Origin: Candidatus Sodaliphilus limicaballi | GTDB lineage: Bacteria; Bacteroidota; Bacteroidia; Bacteroidales; Muribaculaceae | Reading direction: 5' to 3' | NCBI GenBank assembly: GCA_018065815.1 | Contig: JAGHSP010000424.1 | Coordinates: 1-22,444 of the forward strand | DNA length: 22,444 nucleotides | Shown: piece after piece, positions 8,953-14,783 of the stretch | Layout of the letters: each line of letters begins with the position of its first letter | Position numbering within the stretch: position 1 is the stretch's first letter | The notes under the pieces: model-generated | Told to the model about the DNA's origin: nothing | The model's database searches: none | The model's input: the letters and a program-made list of their open reading frames with translations, nothing else | Made by a program: the position numbers and the translations under genes

Positions 8953-8991
8953 GGACCGCAACCGAGGGCTGTAACCGGGGACCGCAACCGA
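8953..8991. repeat. GC-rich 13-bp repeat, three units
   Basis: Units at 8953-8965 and 8979-8991 are identical (GGACCGCAACCGA). The middle unit (GGGCTGTAACCGG) is degenerate. Further CGGGGGCT and ACCGG words lie to the left with looser spacing. The tract is strikingly GC-rich next to the AT-rich array on its left. Confidence 0.6.
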
Positions 8992-9016
8992 GGGGAGGAG
9001 GGTGGCTGCTGGATTG

Positions 9017-9625
9017 CTACTTGGCGATTTCGTAGGGGAAAAGGCCTTGGTCTTCTTGCTTGATGATGACAGGCATGTCGAGTCGGGCGTATTTTTCCTT
9101 GAGTGTGATGATGTCCTCGTCGAGCAGGCGTATGCATCCCTCGCTGGCGCGTCCTGGCACGCTCTCGCGGTTGTTGGTGCTGCCGTGTATGCCTATTCCC
9201 TTGAAGGGAGTTTCAAGCCGTAGGAACCAGTTGCCGTAGGCCTTGATGCTGCCACGTCCGTCGCCGAAGTCGTGACACCAAGTGGAGGCATCTTGTATCT
9301 GGGTGATCTTGAACGGCTTGCCGGGTTCACTCTCGGGTGTGGTCATGTCGCCATCACCTTTCTTCTGGCCTTTGTTCTTGGCAAGGCACACCTTGAAGTT
9401 TGCCACAGGCACGGTGTCGCCTGCCACAGGGGCATAGACGGTGAGCAGCAGGTCCTTCTTGCTGATGACGATGAAGGTGCTGTCGTTGCTGTATGTGCCA
9501 GTGTAGAGGGCCTTGCGTTGAGGTTGTGCGGGAGCTGCGTCCTGCTGTTCCTGCTGGTCGCCACTGCAACTTGCCGCCGCGAGTGCAACGGCAAGTGCTA
9601 ATGCGACGTTGAGTATTTGCCTCAT
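9017..9625 (-). CDS. L,D-transpeptidase (YkuD fold), lipoprotein form
   Basis: 202 aa. Lipoprotein signal with lipobox AAASC (Cys20), then a Q/A-rich linker and a YkuD-type catalytic domain (residues about 50-190). Catalytic motif: GIGIHGS with His147, then SEGCIRL with Cys164 and Arg166, the HxG ... S-x-G-C-x-R pattern of L,D-transpeptidases. These enzymes make 3-3 peptidoglycan cross-links or attach molecules to the stem peptide; which applies here is unknown. No LysM or other wall-binding domain is present. The gene begins 3 bp after the SH3 gene stop, so it is the last gene of the cluster. It closely resembles the second transpeptidase at the other end of the cluster, including long runs of similar DNA around the active site. 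Confidence 0.9.
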   Translation of the reverse strand: MRQILNVALALAVALAAASCSGDQQEQQDAAPAQPQRKALYTGTYSNDSTFIVISKKDLLLTVYAPVAGDTVPVANFKVCLAKNKGQKKGDGDMTTPESEPGKPFKITQIQDASTWCHDFGDGRGSIKAYGNWFLRLETPFKGIGIHGSTNNRESVPGRASEGCIRLLDEDIITLKEKYARLDMPVIIKQEDQGLFPYEIAK

Positions 9626-9628
9626 CTA

Positions 9629-10141
9629 TTACTTGGTTTTGAGGTGAGTATAGTCACGAGAGATGTAGTATTCCTCGCCATACCAGTTGATTTTGTAGAA
9701 ATTGCCGCTGGTGCCCAGGTAGGTGAGTTCCTGGCCCTTGCGGGGGTAGAGAGTCTGTCCTTCCTCGTTGAGGACGATTTCGCCCTTGGTAGAGGGGGTG
9801 CGGCGGAAACGCACGTTCTGTCCATCTACAACCACGACTTGTGTTTTCTTCTTGGGTGTTGCGGCAGTCTTTGCCTCTTCCTTGAGGTGGCAGTAGTCGC
9901 GTGAGATGTAAACGGGAGTCCCTTCGTAGTTGATTTTGTAGAAATTGCCGCTGGTGCCTAGGTATTCAAACATGGCGCCCTTGGGTGGATAAGTGGGTTT
10001 GTTGTCCTCGCCGGTTACAATCTCGCCGCTTGTTGAGGGAGAAAAACGCATGCGCACATGAACGCCATCGACAACCACAAGAGTTGCCATAGCAGCAATG
10101 CTCATCATTGCCGCGCAGATGATAGTGAAAATTCGTTTCAT
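9629..10141 (-). CDS. Secreted protein of two tandem SH3-like domains
   Basis: 170 aa. Signal peptide of about 19 residues (ending SIAAMA). The rest is two direct repeats of ~66 residues (about 22-87 and 102-167), each starting VVVDGxxVRxRxxPST and ending YLGTSGNFYKIN ... YISRDYxHLK, joined by a short Lys/Thr/Pro-rich linker. The pattern is that of bacterial SH3 (SH3b) domains, which commonly bind peptidoglycan or cell-wall peptides. No catalytic domain is attached, so it may be a binding or adaptor protein for the two flanking transpeptidases (inference). It is 50 bp downstream of the LRR-dockerin gene and 3 bp upstream of the transpeptidase gene, so it is very likely in one operon. Confidence 0.8.
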   Translation of the reverse strand: MKRIFTIICAAMMSIAAMATLVVVDGVHVRMRFSPSTSGEIVTGEDNKPTYPPKGAMFEYLGTSGNFYKINYEGTPVYISRDYCHLKEEAKTAATPKKKTQVVVVDGQNVRFRRTPSTKGEIVLNEEGQTLYPRKGQELTYLGTSGNFYKINWYGEEYYISRDYTHLKTK

Positions 10142-10191
10142 AATATAATTATTTTGTTAGTAATGTATTGAAATGTCTTCAAAACGCGGTG

Positions 10192-12735
10192 TTACTTGCC
10201 GAGGATGATGTTGATTAGAGTGTTAGCATCGGTGATGTCAATCTCGCCGTTGCCGTCCACATCGGCACGTCCGCCGTATGTGCTGGCGCTGTCTTTGCCC
10301 AAGATGATGTTAAATAGGATGTTAGCATCGGTGATGTCAACATCTCCATTGCCGTCCACGTCGCCCTTCTTGAACGAAGGCGCGGGCTGGAAGATATCGA
10401 GGAAATACTCGCTGGAGGTGCTTGACAGGGGCTTGAAGTAGCAGTAGCCAGAACCGGAGTTAAAGGTTGAGGTGGGGCGCACAAACTTCTCGTTCTTAGC
10501 ATCCCAGCGGTAGGCATTCTCAATCTTGGAAAGGTCAACCGAAGCACCGGGGTTGGCAACCAGATAGTTGTTGCCCACCGATGGAACCGATGCCGATTGG
10601 ATACGCTTAATCTTGTACATCCTGCCGGGAGTGAGACCTGTCACGATGACGCCAGTGTTGGCAGGCACTTGCTTAACCTCTCGGGTATAAGCAGTCTTTG
10701 TAGCGGGATGAAAGCCATTCACGATGTAAGCCTTCACGCCGCTTTCTTCAAAGTCGAGGGGCATGCTCTGGCCCAAGTGGAAGGTGTAATACTCCGGCTT
10801 GATAAACGGCGCAATGTGTTGAGTAACCATGCGGGTGTCACTGAATTTCCAGTCTTTCATGTTTGAAGTCATGTAGCCGTTCACATTATAGCTGTTGATA
10901 TACAGCGTAAAGTCGTAGGCGTTGTTTCCTATCCACTGACCTTCCCATCTCACCGACCCCGTAGAGAGTATTACAAGTTCTTTGAGATATTTGGCATTGT
11001 TAAATGCACCGGTGCCAAAGTAGTTGACGCTCTCGGGCAGGGTGATTGTGCGCGCCTTGCAGTAGCTAAACGCCTTGCGGCCTATCTTCTCGATGTACTT
11101 AGCGCCCAAGAGACTTACAAACTCGACTGTTGAGACGAACAGGCAGCTGTCGCCTATCTCGGTCATCAGGTACTTCTTACCACTCTTTCTGTCGATTTCA
11201 TAATCGTTGGCAACAAAAGAACCATCACCCCTAGCCACTTGCTTGTTGTAAACATACTTGGCTTTACCGTCGTAGGTCACGCCGTCAACGGTAACGGGAG
11301 TTGTACTGGTAACGGTCATCTTGTGCAGATTAGTTAATATCTCCCAGTCGCGGCAGAAGTCGTAGGCACCGGCAACGACAGTGTAGCCATTGAAGCTTGC
11401 GTTGGCCCTGATGTTAGCACGGTGCTCCACAGGAGTGCTGATGACACAAGTGGTGGGTACGCCGGTCATGTCGAGCGAGAAAGTGCTGCTCAGTGGCACA
11501 TTAATCACGAGGTCTTTCAGTGACGACATGTTGCGGAATGAACCTGTGAAAAGTGTAGTTACTGTGCTGGGCACAAGCAGATAGTCAATCTTTGTGCCGG
11601 CAAAGACATCGTTGCCGAGCGTAGTTAATCCCACGGGGAGACACATGTTGTCGGCTATGTTACAGTCGCGGAAGGCTCCGTGCATGATAGACTTTATCTC
11701 GCTACCCAGATAGACAAAAGTGAGCGCTTTGCACCCGGCAAATGCCTCTTGGGCGATGCGGGTCACGCCTTCGAGATAGGCCGTCCTGAGACTGGGGCAG
11801 CTGTTGAAGGCCTTGGTGCCCACGGTGCCGCTTACCAGATTCACATAGCTGAGGTTGCTGGCGTTGTCGCACATCATCTCGCCAAACTCAGTGATTGTAT
11901 TTACATGGCTCAGGTCTAGCTCCTTGAGGTCGGCATTGTCGGTAAACGCGAGTTTTGACACCCTGGTGTACTTGAAGTAGCGGTCCTGACTAGTGGGCTT
12001 AGTGTGGTAGCTCGCCGGGCAATATTTACCCTCGGCTACGCCTGTGCCGCCGCCGTTCTTATTGAAACCGATGATGGTGCACTCGTGGTCCTCGCTCGTG
12101 CTTGTCGAGGGCTTGGTGACTACTGCCATTGTGCCGTCGGCCATATAGATGTCCCATGCATAGCTAGAATGGGCAATGCTGTAGAAGGCATCGGTGTTCC
12201 AGATGCTCTCGGCACGGAAGTCGTCATAGTTGGCCTCCCAGGGCACATAGAGTTTGCACTTGGTGCTTGCGGGGAATGCATTAGGTGACGCGTATCCTGT
12301 GAGCTTGCCCGATGTGCGGGCATAATATACATGGTTGAGCGATGTACAGCCATAAAATGCCTGTCCAGCGATATCGGTCATCGAACTCGGCAGTTGCGCA
12401 TAGGTGATTGACGAGCAGTTTCTGAAAGAAGCAAAGCCAATCCGCTGGACACCATAGGACAGTCGCACGCTGGTGAGTTTGGTCTGACCTTCAAAAGCCG
12501 ACTCATTGATTGACTTTACATAGTACTTGTTGCCATTATAAGTTATCACATAAGGGATTGTGAGCGCAGTGTTAGCGGTCAAGGCCTTGTCAAACCCCAT
12601 ACAGTTTACCGTGCCGTAGGTTGATCCCGAAGCAGCAGTAACCTCATCATAACGGATGTTATCTACTATATAAGTCACAGCCCACATGGGCATGCTCAAT
12701 GTGAGAATCAGCAGAGTGACAAGTGACTTTTTCAT
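10192..12735 (-). CDS. BspA-like LRR protein with C-terminal dockerin-type EF-hand pair
   Basis: 847 aa. Signal peptide MKKSLVTLLILTLSMPMWA. Several blocks of BspA-type LRRs (around residues 60-150, 255-440 and 540-620; e.g. AFEGQTKLTSVRLSYGVQRIG, split by non-repeat segments). The last 59 residues (789-847) form a type I dockerin-like module: GDVDGNGDVDITDANILFNIIL and a second copy ADVDGNGEIDITDANTLINIIL, both with the D-x-D-G-N-G-x-x-D calcium loop. Dockerins pair with cohesins in cellulosomes, but no cohesin is seen in the window. The gene starts 11 bp after the upstream transpeptidase stop. Probably an exported surface or periplasmic scaffold protein; partner unknown. Confidence 0.9.
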   Translation of the reverse strand: MKKSLVTLLILTLSMPMWAVTYIVDNIRYDEVTAASGSTYGTVNCMGFDKALTANTALTIPYVITYNGNKYYVKSINESAFEGQTKLTSVRLSYGVQRIGFASFRNCSSITYAQLPSSMTDIAGQAFYGCTSLNHVYYARTSGKLTGYASPNAFPASTKCKLYVPWEANYDDFRAESIWNTDAFYSIAHSSYAWDIYMADGTMAVVTKPSTSTSEDHECTIIGFNKNGGGTGVAEGKYCPASYHTKPTSQDRYFKYTRVSKLAFTDNADLKELDLSHVNTITEFGEMMCDNASNLSYVNLVSGTVGTKAFNSCPSLRTAYLEGVTRIAQEAFAGCKALTFVYLGSEIKSIMHGAFRDCNIADNMCLPVGLTTLGNDVFAGTKIDYLLVPSTVTTLFTGSFRNMSSLKDLVINVPLSSTFSLDMTGVPTTCVISTPVEHRANIRANASFNGYTVVAGAYDFCRDWEILTNLHKMTVTSTTPVTVDGVTYDGKAKYVYNKQVARGDGSFVANDYEIDRKSGKKYLMTEIGDSCLFVSTVEFVSLLGAKYIEKIGRKAFSYCKARTITLPESVNYFGTGAFNNAKYLKELVILSTGSVRWEGQWIGNNAYDFTLYINSYNVNGYMTSNMKDWKFSDTRMVTQHIAPFIKPEYYTFHLGQSMPLDFEESGVKAYIVNGFHPATKTAYTREVKQVPANTGVIVTGLTPGRMYKIKRIQSASVPSVGNNYLVANPGASVDLSKIENAYRWDAKNEKFVRPTSTFNSGSGYCYFKPLSSTSSEYFLDIFQPAPSFKKGDVDGNGDVDITDANILFNIILGKDSASTYGGRADVDGNGEIDITDANTLINIILGK
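10195..10371 (-). other. Dockerin-like domain coding segment
   Basis: Encodes residues 789-847 of the LRR protein. The two EF-hand-like halves are near-identical at DNA level as well (both contain GTTAGCATCGGTGATGTCAA on the plus strand), suggesting internal duplication or strong constraint. The protein ends four residues after the second helix (ILGK). Confidence 0.75.
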
Positions 12736-12746
12736 AATACTGTGAT

Positions 12747-13376
12747 TTATTTGTTCATAGTGTGCAACTTGTGTGCCTTGGCCTCGAAGGGCAGTTGGCT
12801 AGTCTCCTCGTCGAGGATGATGACTTTCATGCCCACGCGTGCATAATGCTCCTTGAGGTCGATGATGTCCTTGTCGCGCAGGCGAATGCACCCCTCGCTG
12901 GCACGTCCTGGCACGCTCTCGGCATTGTTAGTGCTGCCGTGTATGCCTATTCCGTTGTGACCGGGAGTCTTGAGGCGCATGAACCAGTTGCCATAGGCCT
13001 TGATGCTGCCGCGTCCGTCCTTGAAGTCGTGTTTCCAGGTCGAAGCGTCCTGTATCTGCGTGATTGAGAAAGGCTTGCCGGCCGGGCTCGACGGAGTCTT
13101 CATGTCTCCCACTTTCTGTTTCTGGCCCTTGACCTTGCTCAGGCAAGCGGGGTACTTGGCGAGCAGGGCGGTGTCGCCCTTGATGGTGCCATAAACATAG
13201 AGTCGCAAGTCTTTCTTGCTGATCACAATAAACTCGCTTCCCTTGTCGGCCTTGCGGTCGGTGTTGTAGTGGCATGCCTTGTCGTCTTTTGTGCCCATGA
13301 CATCAGCGTCAACCACGCTCGCTGCGCTAGCAGTGACCCCGATGAACAGGGCAATCATAAAAAGTAATTTCTTCAT
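12747..13376 (-). CDS. L,D-transpeptidase (YkuD fold), soluble secreted form
   Basis: 209 aa. A Sec signal (MKKLLFMIALFIGVTASAA) without a lipobox, so it is probably free in the periplasm, unlike the lipoprotein paralogue in the same cluster. YkuD-type domain at residues about 47-195 with GIGIHGS (His146) and SEGCIRL (Cys163, Arg165). The blocks KAYGNWFMRL and GSTNNAESVPGRASEGCIRL are almost the same as in the paralogue, so the pair arose by duplication or is kept alike by gene conversion. It is the first envelope gene after truA (84-bp gap) and is 11 bp from the LRR-dockerin gene. It may share a transcript with truA, as no consensus -7 box was found in the gap. Confidence 0.9.
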   Translation of the reverse strand: MKKLLFMIALFIGVTASAASVVDADVMGTKDDKACHYNTDRKADKGSEFIVISKKDLRLYVYGTIKGDTALLAKYPACLSKVKGQKQKVGDMKTPSSPAGKPFSITQIQDASTWKHDFKDGRGSIKAYGNWFMRLKTPGHNGIGIHGSTNNAESVPGRASEGCIRLRDKDIIDLKEHYARVGMKVIILDEETSQLPFEAKAHKLHTMNK

Positions 13377-13397
13377 TTTTATCTTTTTATTAAAGGT

Positions 13398-13433
13398 CTA
13401 GAAATTCTAGATTACCTAGAAATCCTAGAAGTT
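13398..13433. repeat. Four 9-bp CTAG units between truA and an L,D-transpeptidase gene
   Basis: Exactly periodic: CTAGAAATT, CTAGATTAC, CTAGAAATC, CTAGAAGTT. The first part also forms a 15-bp palindrome (TCTAGAAATTCTAGA, 13397-13411). It lies in the leader of the transpeptidase cluster, ~20 bp upstream of the ATG on the minus strand, so it could be an operator or simply a short satellite. Confidence 0.7.
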
Positions 13434-13460
13434 AATGTTTCATTAGTCATAATAAAAAAG

Positions 13461-14210
13461 TCATCGTTCATCGTTAATGTAAGGATAAGTGACATTCCAG
13501 AGGAAGAGCGCGTTGCCTGGCATGGACATGCCAGCCTTGCAGCGGTCTTTCTTCTCGATGATTTCGCAGAACTGCTCCACGGTGATTTTGTGGGTTCCCA
13601 CTTCGACCAGCGTGCCCACGATGGCTCGCACCATGTTGCGCAGGAATCGGTCGGCGGTGACGGTGAAAACCCACTGCTCACCCTCTCGCTCCCACCGGGC
13701 ATGGGTGATGCGGCAGTTGTTGGTCTTGACATCGGTGTGCAGCTTGGAGAACGAGGTGAAGTCGGTGTATTGCATCATTCGTCTGGCGGCTACGTTCATG
13801 AGCTCGTAGTCGAGGTTCCACCGGCAGTGCCAGCTCAACGGGTAGAGGAATGGCGACTTGGCGGTGTGGACGAAGTATTTGTAGGTGCGTGATGTGGCAT
13901 CGAAGCGTGCGTGGGCGTCGTCGTGCACCGGGAAAATGCTGTGGATGGCGATGTCACGGCACAAGATGCTGTTGAGGTTATGGGCCAGCTTGTCGCAGTC
14001 GGGGATTGGTTGCTCCACGTCGAAGTGGGCATACATGGTGGCGGCATTCACGCCGGCATCGGTGCGGCCTGCCCCCACGATAGCCGTGGGCACACGCAGC
14101 ACGCGGGTCAGGGCGTCCTCAATAGCCTCCTGCACCGACGAGTCACTGGGCTGCCGCTGCCACCCGTGAAACTCTGCCCCATTATATGCCAACCTAATAA
14201 AATACCTCAT
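13461..14210 (-). CDS. truA: tRNA pseudouridine(38-40) synthase TruA
   Basis: 249 aa, the usual size for TruA. N-terminal MRYFIRLAYNGAEFHGWQRQ and the catalytic loop GAGRTDAGV with Asp51 are diagnostic. C-terminal FLRNMVRAIVGTLVEVG is the second conserved block. It isomerises uridines 38-40 in tRNA anticodon arms and acts in the cytoplasm. The usual GRTDAGVHA reads GRTDAGVNA here (Asn for His at 55), a mild departure. Upstream sits the GxxExxY cassette, which now separates truA from speA; downstream is the envelope cluster. Confidence 0.95.
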   Translation of the reverse strand: MRYFIRLAYNGAEFHGWQRQPSDSSVQEAIEDALTRVLRVPTAIVGAGRTDAGVNAATMYAHFDVEQPIPDCDKLAHNLNSILCRDIAIHSIFPVHDDAHARFDATSRTYKYFVHTAKSPFLYPLSWHCRWNLDYELMNVAARRMMQYTDFTSFSKLHTDVKTNNCRITHARWEREGEQWVFTVTADRFLRNMVRAIVGTLVEVGTHKITVEQFCEIIEKKDRCKAGMSMPGNALFLWNVTYPYINDER

Positions 14211-14239
14211 CTTTTTTTTTGATTACCTTCTCTTTGTGA

Positions 14240-14274
14240 TCACCGCGCGGATCTCACGGATCTCACTGATTTTA
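14240..14274. repeat. Left inverted repeat of the GxxExxY cassette
   Basis: 35 bp. It matches the reverse complement of 14713-14749 with two mismatches and one 2-nt gap. It contains the self-complementary CCGCGCGG (14243-14250) followed by 9-bp steps (GATCTCACG, GATCTCACT, GATTTTATT, GATTATTAT; 14250-14285). The stop codon of the enclosed gene (14272-14274) lies inside the repeat. Confidence 0.85.
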
Positions 14275-14700
14275 TTGATTATTATATTGCTTTTTTATTA
14301 TTTGAGAGATATCGTCTTCCTCTTTAAATTTGTATAAAACTCGTTCTAAGCCATTATTGATGTCGGCCTCATTAAAATTAATAAGATATCCCACCCTCAT
14401 ATCGGTAAGTTTTAAATAGGATATCAGTTGCTTTTTATGAACAGGCAATAATCGTTCTACCGATTTTAACTCTAGGATTACCGCATTTTCTACAACTATA
14501 TCACAACGAAATGCAATTCCCATATCATTTCCTTTATATTTAATGGGGATGGGTAGTTGTTGTTGCACATCTAATCCTTTAGACTGCAATTCGATAATCA
14601 TTGCATTCTCATAAACTGATTCAAGCATGCCTGGGCCTAATTCATTGTAAACAGCATAGGCACACCCTCGAATTAAAAAAGTGAGTTGTCGGTAGGTCAT
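14272..14700 (-). CDS. GxxExxY family protein (PD-(D/E)XK nuclease-like fold)
   Basis: 142 aa from the ATG at 14700. A longer open frame reaches back into speA, but those 66 residues are out-of-frame sequence with no family resemblance. The name motif reads GMLESVY (Gly24, Glu27, Tyr30). A PD-(D/E)XK-like core follows: Asp67 in FRCDIVV, then ELK with Glu77 and Lys79, and QLISYL (Gln91) as the usual following helix. The biochemical role of this family is not established. The gene is enclosed by inverted repeats that begin 12 bp before its start and overlap its stop, which points to a small mobile or formerly mobile cassette inserted between speA and truA. No -7 box or Shine-Dalgarno was found. 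Confidence 0.85.
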   Translation of the reverse strand: MTYRQLTFLIRGCAYAVYNELGPGMLESVYENAMIIELQSKGLDVQQQLPIPIKYKGNDMGIAFRCDIVVENAVILELKSVERLLPVHKKQLISYLKLTDMRVGYLINFNEADINNGLERVLYKFKEEDDISQIIKKQYNNQ

Positions 14701-14712
14701 AGATAAATATTT

Positions 14713-14749
14713 TAAAATCAGTGAGATCTGTGAAATCCGCGCGGGGTGA
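14713..14749. repeat. Right inverted repeat of the GxxExxY cassette
   Basis: 37 bp, imperfect inverted copy of 14240-14274, sharing GATCTCACTGATTTTA and CCGCGCGG on the minus strand. On the minus strand it again runs in 9-bp steps (GATTTCACA, GATCTCACT, GATTTTAAA). The outer side continues into two CTCGGGGAA-type nonamers (14751-14769). Confidence 0.85.
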
Positions 14750-14750
14750 G

Positions 14751-14769
14751 TTCCGCGAGTTCCCCCGAG
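14751..14769. repeat. Two CTCGGGGAA-type nonamers abutting the cassette
   Basis: Minus strand reads CTCGGGGGAA then CTCGCGGAA. The first is identical to one unit (21003-21012) of the large array upstream of the ATPase gene. It lies between the right inverted repeat and the speA stop. Confidence 0.65.
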
Positions 14770-14783
14770 AGAAAATAAGGTGG

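Larger units (their letters stand above)
8417..9016. other. 600-bp gene-free region with repeats
   Basis: No credible gene. From left to right it holds a -7 box for the Ntn hydrolase, a pair of 12-bp direct repeats (8495-8527), an array of 9-bp units rich in TTTATCG (8616-8732), and a GC-rich tract (about 8865-8998) with a perfect hairpin and 13-bp repeats. Frames in both directions stay open across the array because its period is a multiple of three, which creates apparent ORFs of low-complexity I/T/K or F/I/V residues. Confidence 0.75.
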
